This document shows, piece by piece, positions 8,549-16,085 of a DNA stretch of 64,000 bases. The notes below the pieces were generated by a model, which did no database searches, was not told where the DNA came from, and saw only the letters and a list, made by a program, of their open reading frames with translations. Both the position numbers and the translations under genes were made by a program. The DNA is from Cyanobacteria bacterium TGS_CYA1 (GTDB lineage: Bacteria > Cyanobacteriota > Vampirovibrionia > Obscuribacterales > Obscuribacteraceae): the NCBI GenBank assembly GCA_026129135.1, contig JAHCIQ010000008.1:62001-126000 (forward strand), written 5' to 3'. Within the stretch, counting starts at the first letter, position 1. Each line of letters begins with the position of its first letter.

Positions 8549-9019
8549 ATGACAACACTTCAAAAAACATTGATCAAACCAACATGGAAAGCTGAACAGC
8601 TTCACGCTGTTTACTCCAAAATGGTTGCTAAACAAATGATGATCACCATGAAAACTCTCGCCAAATTCGGTGAAGAAGCCAAAACCCAATGGGAAACCGA
8701 AATGCGCGAATCAATGAAGCAATACTTCGTTGAGAAGAACGTCAAAACACCTATCGAATTTGCACAAGCTAAAGCTGAACTCGAAGCTAACCTTTATGGT
8801 AGCGAAATCGAAGTTTGGGGCGATGACAAAGAAGCTCACTTCACCTACAAAACCTGTGGAATGTGGAAAGCTATGGAATCTTGCGGCGTAACCAAGCAAG
8901 AAATGGAAAAAATGTCCTCCGGTTTCGAATCATGTGTCAAAAACATGGCTAAAGAATTCGGATTCCAAGGCGAGCTCAAATTCGAAGGCGAAGTACCTAC
9001 AATTACATATCGCAAGTAA
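8549..9019 (+). CDS. Conserved hypothetical protein with its own strong terminator
   Basis: A 156-residue cytoplasmic protein of unknown function. The N-terminal half is helical and charged (FGEEAKTQWETEMRESMKQY). The C-terminal half has three cysteines (KTCGMWKAMESC, FESCVKN) and ends in GELKFEGEVPTITYRK. The layout is loosely reminiscent of L-2-amino-thiazoline-4-carboxylate hydrolase-like proteins, but the match is too weak to name. An AAGGA ribosome-binding site, favoured codons and an excellent rho-independent terminator suggest a monocistronic, well-expressed gene. Confidence 0.75.
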   Translation: MTTLQKTLIKPTWKAEQLHAVYSKMVAKQMMITMKTLAKFGEEAKTQWETEMRESMKQYFVEKNVKTPIEFAQAKAELEANLYGSEIEVWGDDKEAHFTYKTCGMWKAMESCGVTKQEMEKMSSGFESCVKNMAKEFGFQGELKFEGEVPTITYRK

Positions 9020-9050
9020 TTTCAGAATCTAACCAGAAACTGAATGCTTC

Positions 9051-9087
9051 CAAAACGCCTCCTTCGCGGGGGCGTTTTGTTTTTTTT
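9051..9087 (+). terminator. Rho-independent terminator
   Basis: A 12-bp stem beginning CAAAACGCC and closing GGCGTTTTG, with a TTCGC-type loop, directly followed by a run of eight T residues. It lies 32 bases after the stop of the preceding 156-residue protein gene and faces the same way. Confidence 0.93.
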
Positions 9088-9220
9088 CAACTGGATGAAA
9101 AAGCGATTGTTTTTTGCAGAAACAGGCAAGGTCTCTTCGAATTTTTAGACGTGCACTGCACTAGAATGAAATTGATTGGTAGATTTCTAACAACGATAGG
9201 TGAGCTCGTTTGAGTTTTTA

Positions 9221-9256
9221 GTCTGAAGTCCAGGCCACAGGGCCTGGACTTCAGAC
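9221..9256. repeat. Perfect 16-bp inverted repeat (hairpin)
   Basis: GTCTGAAGTCCAGGCC, a 4-base ACAG loop, then the exact reverse complement. It lies 38 bases upstream of the HigA-like gene. It has no good T-tract on either side, so it does not look like a simple terminator. It could be a regulator site, an mRNA structure or a copy of another dispersed repeat. No second copy is in this window. Confidence 0.8.
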
Positions 9257-9294
9257 GTTTTCAAAATGACACAGTCTTGCAACAGGTGAGAAAT

Positions 9295-9840
9295 ATGGAA
9301 AATGTGCATCCTGGAAAAATTTTGACGAACCAATTCATGCTGGAGCGGGGATTGAGTGCGTATAAGCTTGCAGATTGTCTGAACGTTGGACACAGCACAG
9401 TCTTTGATATCGTGAATGAAAGGAGAGGGATAACTGCAGGAATGGCTTTGAGGTTGGGGAAATTTTTTAAGACAAAGCCAGAGTTTTGGCTTGAATTGCA
9501 GAATCACTACGATTTAAATAGGGCGCGTGAGAAATTGAATTGGGCAGATGATACTGCATTTGATACCGCGGCAAACGCGGGAGATTCTTCTCCGGAGATA
9601 GATTCGCTCACAAAAAGAGATTGGAAAGAAGAGATGCGCGAGTCTGAATTTATTAACGAAGAAGCTTTAGAAGATGCGAACAGAGTTTATGAAATGCTCG
9701 GTGGAAAGCCCGTTGCGTTTGATTGGGTAGCGCGGGATTTGAACATGACAGGAGGTCAAGTTTCGGCTATTTTGACCATGTTGGAGCTTGCTGATTGGAT
9801 CAAGCGGCTTCCGGGAGATTGGTATATTCGAGCCCGTTAG
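9295..9840 (+). CDS. HigA-like XRE regulator with C-terminal DprA-type winged helix
   Basis: A 181-residue protein. Residues 1-70 are a HigA/VapI-type helix-turn-helix domain (HPGKILTNQFMLERGLSAYKL, STVFDIVNERRGITAGMALRL, FFKTKPEFWLELQNHYDL). After an acidic linker, roughly residues 120-178 resemble the winged helix at the C-terminus of DprA (PVAFDWVARDLNMTGGQVSA, LELADWIKRLPGDWY). No HigB-type toxin gene lies on either side, so it is an orphan antitoxin-like regulator. The ATG at 9295 is chosen for its AGGTGAG ribosome-binding site. The same C-terminal domain recurs in the protein at 50595-51662. Confidence 0.82.
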   Translation: MENVHPGKILTNQFMLERGLSAYKLADCLNVGHSTVFDIVNERRGITAGMALRLGKFFKTKPEFWLELQNHYDLNRAREKLNWADDTAFDTAANAGDSSPEIDSLTKRDWKEEMRESEFINEEALEDANRVYEMLGGKPVAFDWVARDLNMTGGQVSAILTMLELADWIKRLPGDWYIRAR

Positions 9841-9861
9841 ATTTTAGCCAATTAGAGTGAT

Positions 9862-11145
9862 TTAGCTCCGCATTCGCCTCGGTATTCGATCTTGAGGCAT
9901 GTATTGCGGTTGATATTGCGGTTGATAATCAGGCTGATTTTCTGCTTCCATTACCGGTCTGTTATTTGGTCTGTTGTTTGGTGCGTTTTCGAATTTAGCA
10001 AAACGCGACCGTGCAGTTGACTGATCCCACATTTGCGCTATTTTGGAAGTGTTGCGAATGTCGAATGAGAAGTGGTGTGCATCATTTGGAATCGGCACGT
10101 TGGGGCGAGATAGGTTACCCTGCACGAATCCGTATTTGCGAAGCAGTCTTGCTACATCTGGATCGTTGAAGTTTTTGACGTCGAGAGCGGCGCCGCGCTC
10201 GTGCTCGGAATTTCCAGGCGCTGCCCGCAGACCGCTTGCTATTGCTTGTTGGGTATTAGTTCTTCCAAGTGAATTGATATTTGCGCAATCGGCACAGTGA
10301 GATGCAGGAAGCAGTTTTTTACCTAAAGGTGCCAGTTCTTCGTTGATCATCAAATATGCTTGAGCGGCTGGGCGGTCTAGCCAGGCTGGTGCATTCCTTA
10401 TGTGCTTTTTGCCGTCGGGCCCTTTGTAGCTTTCGCGATTGTCGATACCCACATAGACGGGGTCGACGCGTTCGCCGTTTCGGCGCTTGCTTATGTCGTT
10501 AACGATGGATGGATCGGTGACAGGCTCCATCGGATTTCTGGTGCCGGTGGACTGATAAGGCTCATTGTTTGGTGGCGCGTCAGGTCTTTCATAGCGAGGG
10601 CGCCTTTGATTGGGTTGGGTTGGATAGTCTTGTGGCGCTGGAGGTCTGTAACCGCGCCGGTCTGCTTCTCTGAAGTAAGCGGACCAGTAGTTGCCCCAGA
10701 AATCATTTCTTCCTTGGGGGAAATAATTCTGGCTTGGAGGCAAAGCCTCCATTCGGTACTGTTGCCATGGATCCCTCTGCATTTGTGGTGGATAGCCGAA
10801 GGTCTGATCGAAACTTTGTTGTGGATTAAAGGTCTGTTGATTGAAGCCGGGCGGAACATATCCGGGGATAAATCCAGGTTGATTAAATCCAGGCTGATTA
10901 AATCCAGGCTGGTTAAATCCAGGCTGATTAAATCCGGGATTAACAGCGGGATTGACGGCTGGGCGCTCATAGGGATTGAAGCCCTGTGGCGCCATGAAAT
11001 TTGTGGGTGAATTGAAAGATTGTGTGGAAATCGAGAAGGCGCTGTAATCGGTCGCGCTGAAGTTAAGGCTTGCCAGCCTTAATCCTTCTGCTTGATCGTC
11101 TTTTTGCGTGCCGCGTGGTTCCGCGGCGTCGCTTTCTAAGGACAC
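9862..11145 (-). CDS. M15 (VanY/D-Ala-D-Ala carboxypeptidase-like) peptidase with repeat-rich N-terminus
   Basis: A 427-residue protein. The C-terminal third carries zinc-peptidase motifs of the M15 type: SEHERGAALDV (the S-x-H-x6-D motif, about residues 310-320) and DAHHFSF (the late His motif, about residue 355), implying cleavage of peptidoglycan stem peptides. The N-terminal 200 residues are low-complexity, rich in Pro, Gln, Asn and Tyr, with tandem GFNQP pentapeptides. The GTG start at 11145 has an AAGAGG ribosome-binding site. No classical signal peptide is seen, which is odd for a wall enzyme. It might use another secretion route, or the true start may differ. Confidence 0.8.
   Translation of the reverse strand: MSLESDAAEPRGTQKDDQAEGLRLASLNFSATDYSAFSISTQSFNSPTNFMAPQGFNPYERPAVNPAVNPGFNQPGFNQPGFNQPGFNQPGFIPGYVPPGFNQQTFNPQQSFDQTFGYPPQMQRDPWQQYRMEALPPSQNYFPQGRNDFWGNYWSAYFREADRRGYRPPAPQDYPTQPNQRRPRYERPDAPPNNEPYQSTGTRNPMEPVTDPSIVNDISKRRNGERVDPVYVGIDNRESYKGPDGKKHIRNAPAWLDRPAAQAYLMINEELAPLGKKLLPASHCADCANINSLGRTNTQQAIASGLRAAPGNSEHERGAALDVKNFNDPDVARLLRKYGFVQGNLSRPNVPIPNDAHHFSFDIRNTSKIAQMWDQSTARSRFAKFENAPNNRPNNRPVMEAENQPDYQPQYQPQYMPQDRIPRRMRS
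10871..10930. repeat. Four tandem 15-bp repeats coding GFNQP
   Basis: Four consecutive copies of AATCCAGGCTGATTA (one or two substitutions between copies), followed by a decayed fifth. On the minus strand they encode Gln-Pro-Gly-Phe-Asn units in the M15-like peptidase. Copy number is likely to vary between strains by slippage. Confidence 0.9.
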
Positions 11146-11263
11146 CGTCTAAGACCTCTTCAGTTTTATCCACCATACAGAATTATCTATATATAAACAG
11201 AGGTCGTAAAGCGTAGAATTCCCATTTGGGGAACTCTTGGGCGTATCGGGCGCTTGAGGAGAT

Positions 11264-12403
11264 TTAGAGGTTTCCGCGCAGAGCCTGTTCGTGTTCGATA
11301 GATTCGAATAACGCCTTGAAATTGCCTTTGCCAAAACCTTTGGCGCCCTTGCGCTGAATGATTTCGAGGAATAAAGTCGGTCTGTCTTCGACAGGCTTTG
11401 TGAAAAGCTGAAGCAGATAGCCATCCGATTCGCGGTCGACCAGAATGCCTAGTTTGGCGAGTTCTTCGATGTCTTCGTCGATATGACCGACACGCTCTGG
11501 AAGCGCATCATAATAAGATCTCGGCACGGTGAGGAAATCTACGCCGCGTGCTTTTAGTTCGGCGATAGTAGCCATGATATCACGAGTGGTGATAGCGATG
11601 TGCTGAACTCCGCCTGCGTTGTAGTAGTCGATGTATTCTTGAATCTGCGATTTACCGGTTCCGATGGCGGGTTCGTTAATGGGCATCTTAATAACGCCAG
11701 ATTTGTTTGCCATCACCTTTGATACCAGGGACGAATACTTGGTGCTGATATCGTCTGCGTCGAAATACTGATAGACGTAGAAGCCAAAGGTCTTTTCGTA
11801 GAATTCGACCCATGATTCCATCTTGTTCAATTCGACGTTGCCGACGATATGATCGATACTCATCAATCCAACTGGGGTGCCCTGCGATTTTTTGTCGAGT
11901 GCCTTGAAACCTGGGGCGAAGGGACCGGTGAATTCCTGACGTTGCACGAATCGGTGAATGGTGTCACCGTATGTGTGCACCGCAGCAGAAATGAATTTGC
12001 CTTCTTTGCCTTCGTAGAACTCGGGCTTGGTGTGGCTCTTGGCTCCGCGAGCGATAGCTGTTTCATAGCACTTTACTGCGTCGCGTACACGAAATCCGAT
12101 TGTTTTTACACCGTCGCCATGTTCATGAACATGTTCGGCAATTTCACTTTTGTTCGACAATCCGCCTGACACTACAAGTTGTACACTGCCTTGTTTGAGC
12201 ACGTACGAAACTTTTTCGCGATTGCCAGTCTCAAGACCGCTGTAGCCAATGACGTCGAATCCGAAACCTTTGTGATAGTAGTAGCAAGCTTGCAGAGCAT
12301 TGCCTACAAACAATTCCACATGATCAAATCCGTCTATTGCAATTTCTTCGACATCCGGATTGCCTTTAGGAGAGGTTTTGCGTTCGATAGTTTCTTTGAC
12401 CAT
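11264..12403 (-). CDS. hppD: 4-hydroxyphenylpyruvate dioxygenase
   Basis: A 379-residue Fe(II) dioxygenase that converts 4-hydroxyphenylpyruvate to homogentisate in tyrosine catabolism (and in plastoquinone or tocopherol synthesis in some organisms). The iron ligands are visible: His in MSIDHIVGN (about 184), His in GVQHIAITT (about 266) and Glu in LFLEIIQRKG (about 346). The C-terminal gating helix FGKGNFKALFESIE is intact. Length is typical. No homogentisate dioxygenase gene is adjacent, so the fate of homogentisate is not shown here. Confidence 0.95.
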   Translation of the reverse strand: MVKETIERKTSPKGNPDVEEIAIDGFDHVELFVGNALQACYYYHKGFGFDVIGYSGLETGNREKVSYVLKQGSVQLVVSGGLSNKSEIAEHVHEHGDGVKTIGFRVRDAVKCYETAIARGAKSHTKPEFYEGKEGKFISAAVHTYGDTIHRFVQRQEFTGPFAPGFKALDKKSQGTPVGLMSIDHIVGNVELNKMESWVEFYEKTFGFYVYQYFDADDISTKYSSLVSKVMANKSGVIKMPINEPAIGTGKSQIQEYIDYYNAGGVQHIAITTRDIMATIAELKARGVDFLTVPRSYYDALPERVGHIDEDIEELAKLGILVDRESDGYLLQLFTKPVEDRPTLFLEIIQRKGAKGFGKGNFKALFESIEHEQALRGNL

Positions 12404-12475
12404 TTAAAAATTCCTCGAAAGTCGTATAAATATAATACCTCTAAAAAAGAGGCTTGGCTTGTCAGTCTTCGGGTT

Positions 12476-13219
12476 TTAGCCGCCCAGATTCTTTAAAAGC
12501 TCTTTAGCTTCTAAATTGCCAGGGTCTTCTGTTAGTGCCTTTTTTACGGCCGCGAGCGCTTCTTCTTTTTTGCCCTCGTGGCTCAAGCAAGCAGCCTTTC
12601 CGGTGCGAACCGACGCTAATACGAGAATGAGATTCTCATCCTTCTTATCGGCAAGCGCGATTTCCAAATTTTTGAGAAGGCGGTCGTAGTGCGATTCGGC
12701 CTCTTTAAATTGACCGTTCTTGCGCAGTGAACTGGCCAATCGCAGGGTCTGGATAGAACTGAATTTATTGATGGCGTAGGCTTTTCGATAATAAACAAGT
12801 GCCTCGTCGTGTTTCTTGAAATAGTCTTTGACCTGACCCATCATGAGCCTGACCGTGGATATATGCGGGTTTTCGGCGGCAAGCTTTTCAAGCATTTTCA
12901 TTGCCGTGGCTTCGTCTTTTTGCTGAACCGCAATTCTCCAGGCTTCTACGCACTCGTGCGCAACTGCTGCCTCACTTTGCATATTTTCTTCAGATGCAGA
13001 AAGTACCTGAGAATTAGATTGTAGTTGTTTTGAGGGCGAATTTTGAGTAGAGCTTTGGACTGCAGCACCTTCGTTACTTGCCTGGGAGCTCGCCCTTTGA
13101 GTTGCATCAGACTCGACTTTGGGCAAATCGGACTGCACGCTCATTTGAGAGCGGCACCCGCTAACAAAAAGAGTCGATGTCAAAAGGGCGGTCCAGAGAA
13201 AATATTTTGAATTATGCAT
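12476..13219 (-). CDS. TPR-containing lipoprotein
   Basis: A 247-residue predicted lipoprotein. It has a short basic start, a hydrophobic segment and a lipobox (LFVSGC, Cys about residue 22), then a Ser/Gln-rich linker and four or five TPR-like helical pairs (for example HDEALVYYRKAYAINKFSS, EEALAAVKKALTEDPGNLEA). It is a membrane-anchored protein-protein interaction scaffold of unknown partner. Its ATG shares one base with the stop of the upstream TPR gene (TGATG), so the two are coupled. Confidence 0.85.
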   Translation of the reverse strand: MHNSKYFLWTALLTSTLFVSGCRSQMSVQSDLPKVESDATQRASSQASNEGAAVQSSTQNSPSKQLQSNSQVLSASEENMQSEAAVAHECVEAWRIAVQQKDEATAMKMLEKLAAENPHISTVRLMMGQVKDYFKKHDEALVYYRKAYAINKFSSIQTLRLASSLRKNGQFKEAESHYDRLLKNLEIALADKKDENLILVLASVRTGKAACLSHEGKKEEALAAVKKALTEDPGNLEAKELLKNLGG

Positions 13220-13932
13220 CAGTCTTGAAGAGGAACGTGTCTGAAATTAGAGTCGGAGTCTAGATCTGGCGTATCGAATTTGACTTTGGAAAGTGAGACG
13301 CCACGCTTCAACATATCTTCGTTCACAGGCAATGGCGGCTTGGAAATTGATTCTGTTTGGTGCGCGTCGCCTGCATTTGCTTCTCTGTGCGACTGAGCCG
13401 TAGTGGTTTTGGCTTGCAGATAGCGAATGCGAGTATTTACCTTTTCCTTGTATTTTTCAGGAACGAGATTGGCAAAAACCAGATCTATCAATTCGCGCGA
13501 TGCTTCATAGTATTCGCGTTTCTTTTCTAGAAGCTCTGATAGAGCCACTCTCAACATGAGTTCGTTTGGTTTGTCTTGTTTCAAAAAACGCAAACGATTG
13601 ATTGCGTCATCGAGAATTCGCTGGTCGCTACAGTTGAGAAAAAGCTGATGATAAGCCAGATAATAAGATGGCTCTACTTCGGTGGTGTGCAAATACTGGT
13701 GATTGGCTTTGACACTTTCGCCATTCAAGCGCAATGCTTCAGCGAATTTGTAACTCATTTCGGGGCTGGCAGGGTTGTTTTCCGAATTCTCGCGCGCTTT
13801 GTCGAGGTCTGGAACAGCGTTTGCAACCGCCTGGCTCTGGCTTTGCTTGTCTTGTGCCTGTGCTGGCAGGCTCGAGCAAAGTTGAACGCAAAGCAGGATG
13901 GTAATTGACAGGGGTAGTGCAATTTTAGACAT
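13219..13932 (-). CDS. Exported TPR-like protein
   Basis: A 237-residue protein with a Sec signal peptide (MSKIALPLSITILLCVQLCS, cleavage after AQA) and TPR-like repeats (NPASPEMSYKFAEALRLNGE, VEPSYYLAYHQLFLNC, REYYEASRELIDLVF). It should act outside the cytoplasm, together with the downstream TPR lipoprotein to which it is translationally coupled. The function is unknown. Confidence 0.8.
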   Translation of the reverse strand: MSKIALPLSITILLCVQLCSSLPAQAQDKQSQSQAVANAVPDLDKARENSENNPASPEMSYKFAEALRLNGESVKANHQYLHTTEVEPSYYLAYHQLFLNCSDQRILDDAINRLRFLKQDKPNELMLRVALSELLEKKREYYEASRELIDLVFANLVPEKYKEKVNTRIRYLQAKTTTAQSHREANAGDAHQTESISKPPLPVNEDMLKRGVSLSKVKFDTPDLDSDSNFRHVPLQD

Positions 13933-13937
13933 GGGTC

Positions 13938-13966
13938 AAATTTTAGCGCGCAAAAGCAATTTGCGC
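13938..13966 (-). terminator. Possible weak terminator after the tusA-like gene
   Basis: On the minus strand, GCGCAAA, a 5-base loop and TTTGCGC are followed by GCTAAAATTT. The hairpin sits between the tusA-like stop and the TPR gene start. The T-tract is poor, so it may be only an attenuator or stabilising hairpin. Confidence 0.35.
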
Positions 13967-13972
13967 CGCAGA

Positions 13973-14218
13973 TTATGCCTTAATAATGGTCAGGGTCCAG
14001 CTCTGGTCGCCTGCCTGCTCCTGGCTGGACACAGTGTGGCCTTCGGCTTTGACGCTCTGGGTGACGCTTTCGACCGGCTCGCCGTCGTCTAAAAGTACTG
14101 TAACAGTTTCGCCGCTTTGCATTTTGTCCAGATAAAGTCTAGTTTTGACAAAATTCATCGGACAGGCAACCCCACGCAGGTCGAGGTTATGCACAGCTCC
14201 CTGAAAATCTGGAGTCAT
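13973..14218 (-). CDS. TusA-family sulfurtransferase-like protein
   Basis: An 81-residue TusA/SirA-like protein. The family core is clear: LDLRGVACPMNFVKTRLYLD, with the conserved Cys-Pro at about residues 17-18, then GETVTVLLDDGEPVESVTQSVKAEGH. TusA-type proteins carry persulfide sulfur for tRNA thiolation, molybdopterin or dissimilatory pathways. The start at 14218 overlaps the stop of the Cys-rich gene upstream by ATGA, so they form a coupled pair. The role here is probably sulfur or redox related. Confidence 0.85.
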   Translation of the reverse strand: MTPDFQGAVHNLDLRGVACPMNFVKTRLYLDKMQSGETVTVLLDDGEPVESVTQSVKAEGHTVSSQEQAGDQSWTLTIIKA

Positions 14219-14520
14219 TGACTGGTCTCCTCGCTGAAACATTGGGCAGGATAACATGTACCTGGGCTGGGACATTGTTTCTGGTCAGTATATTTTTGCC
14301 ATTCTTTGGCAAAACAAGGGCGCGAACTTACATAGTCTTTCATCCGCATCAAAAGCGCCAGGGTGTCGCCTGAAGCCTCGAGATCTTTGGCCAGGCAATG
14401 AATACATCTGAAATCTTCGGTAAAACCAAGAGCCAGATTGATTATTTCTTGTCTAGTGCAAACTATCTGTTGACACAGATTAGAATGGCAGTGGCAATTT
14501 TGGGCTTCCTTATCGATCAT
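14215..14520 (-). CDS. Small cysteine-rich protein coupled to the TusA-like gene
   Basis: A 101-residue protein I cannot assign. It has ten cysteines in clusters: NCHCHSNLC-QQIVC at the N-terminus, C-I-H-C in the middle, and PC, QC, TC, QC at the C-terminus. This suggests metal or Fe-S binding. Its stop overlaps the start of the TusA-like gene by ATGA, which supports it as a real gene and suggests a partner in sulfur transfer. It starts 57 bases from the divergent fumarase-like gene. Confidence 0.65.
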   Translation of the reverse strand: MIDKEAQNCHCHSNLCQQIVCTRQEIINLALGFTEDFRCIHCLAKDLEASGDTLALLMRMKDYVSSRPCFAKEWQKYTDQKQCPSPGTCYPAQCFSEETSQ

Positions 14521-14577
14521 TCATATTCGTTTCCGCAGCTAAAACCTATCATAAGACAAACCAGACTCAACAAAGAA

Positions 14578-15987
14578 ATGATTCAGCGAAAAGCTCAACA
14601 ACGAAATAATCAAACAGGTTCAAGCGCAAGCCGTGTGGAGAAAGATTCAGAGGGCGAAATGGACGTGCCGGGCGATTCTTACTATGGAATTGGTACTAAA
14701 AGACTGACCCAAACCATTCCTCAATACGGAATCGATGTCAGTGTCCGCTTGATAGAGGCAATGGCACAGGTCAAGCGAGCCGTCATCCAAAGCGCTTGCA
14801 GTGAAAAAGTGGTGAGCGAGTCTGATTTTTCGTCTGCCGTACAAGCGGCATTACTACAGGCTTGCGATGAAATCGCAGCTGGCGAGTTTAATCAGGACGT
14901 AGTGGTGGATGGCTTGTCTGGTGCATCTGGACATGCGCTCAATTTGAATCTTGGCGAGATAATCGCAAACAGAGCCGGTGAAATTCTTGGTGATTCATTG
15001 GGCTCGTATCAAAAAATCCAGCTAGAGAAGCACGTGGACATAGCTTCTGCGCTCGAAGATATTTATCCGACTTCAATGCGAGTAGCGATCTTACTTGGTT
15101 TGAAATCGCTCAAAACTATTCTGCTCGATCTGGAACGCTCTCTCAGACGCAAAAGTCTTGAATTCGAATCTGTAGTAAAACTGGGTCGCATCAATTTGCA
15201 GGATGCTCTGCCAGTCACTCTTGGTCAGGAATTCAACGCTTATGGATCGGCGGTGGAACGGGCTCTCAAGCGCATCTCCGAAGCTTCAGTTTGTTTGAAA
15301 GAGGTCAATCTGGGCGGGACAAGAGTAGGCACCGGATTTGGTGTCAGCCACTCTTTTCAGTATCAAGTCATTCAGGTATTGGCTGCTCAAACACGACTCG
15401 AACTGCGTCCTGCCGACGATTATATTAAAGCCACCAATTCGATGAGCGATTTTCTGGAGTTTTCTTCCAGTTTGCGCGAGCTAGCATGCGATCTAGTAAA
15501 AATGGCTAACGACCTTGCCTTTTTATCGTCTGGTCCGCACGGCGGACTTGGAGAAATCACACTTGGAGCTTCGAATTTAAACGACGAGTTGTCTATAGCT
15601 GCGTATCAGGTTCTGGCAAATGACCAGGCCGTGTGCCTTGCTGTGCAGGGAGGAAAACTCCAGTCTAATATTTTCATGCCAATTATTATTCACGCCATAT
15701 TAAGTAGTATGCAAATGCTCGAATCGTCGATTATGACTTTTACTGCTAATTGCTTGAGCCGGGTCAAAGCCGACCCTATTCGTTGTCGTTTTCTGCTCGA
15801 GAATTCGGAAGCATTGTTGCCTGTGCTTGCTCAAGAGCTTGGAATGGAAAAATCGGTAGAAGTTTTGAGCGAAGCAAAAAAACAAAAAAAATCTATAAAA
15901 GAAGTGCTTTTTGAGCAAAATCTATTGCCTAAAGATACGTTAGATAGGCTAACGGGCTACAAATATATGACTTCGGCTCAGCGCTAA
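14578..15987 (+). CDS. Catalytically degenerate fumarase/aspartase-superfamily protein
   Basis: A 469-residue homologue of class II fumarase and aspartase. The scaffold is kept: DVPGDSYYGIGTKR, GEIIANRAGEILG, DALPVTLGQEFNAYG, LGGTRVGTGFG, LSSGPHGGLGEI and the C-terminal VLFEQNLLPKDTLDRL. The active site is not. The SS(N)D substrate motif reads ASALED (about 156-161), the T-H of GRTHLQDA is I-N (about 206), and the GSSxMPxKxNP loop with the catalytic serine is missing after GLGEI. It probably lacks lyase activity. The start at 14578 is preferred to 14398 because the upstream stretch overlaps the divergent Cys-rich gene and lacks homology. Confidence 0.85.
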   Translation: MIQRKAQQRNNQTGSSASRVEKDSEGEMDVPGDSYYGIGTKRLTQTIPQYGIDVSVRLIEAMAQVKRAVIQSACSEKVVSESDFSSAVQAALLQACDEIAAGEFNQDVVVDGLSGASGHALNLNLGEIIANRAGEILGDSLGSYQKIQLEKHVDIASALEDIYPTSMRVAILLGLKSLKTILLDLERSLRRKSLEFESVVKLGRINLQDALPVTLGQEFNAYGSAVERALKRISEASVCLKEVNLGGTRVGTGFGVSHSFQYQVIQVLAAQTRLELRPADDYIKATNSMSDFLEFSSSLRELACDLVKMANDLAFLSSGPHGGLGEITLGASNLNDELSIAAYQVLANDQAVCLAVQGGKLQSNIFMPIIIHAILSSMQMLESSIMTFTANCLSRVKADPIRCRFLLENSEALLPVLAQELGMEKSVEVLSEAKKQKKSIKEVLFEQNLLPKDTLDRLTGYKYMTSAQR

Positions 15988-16085
15988 TAAGAAAAGTTAC
16001 CTTTTAGACTGACCGATTTCCTGTTAAGTTTTAATAGCTAAAAGCCGTTCCCCACGGAACTCTCACGCATATATAAAAGGGTATT

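Noticed and set aside
9295..9840. A complete HigBA toxin-antitoxin pair
   Set aside because: No small toxin-like ORF lies upstream or downstream; the upstream space holds only a terminator and a hairpin.
10402..11010. Plus-strand ORF with KSRLIKSRL-type repeats
   Set aside because: It is the antisense reading of the M15-like peptidase gene; its repeats simply mirror the GFNQP-coding 15-mers.
14398..14577. N-terminal extension of the fumarase-like protein
   Set aside because: It lacks homology to the family, has no ribosome-binding site and overlaps the divergent Cys-rich gene. The family-typical length is reached from 14578.
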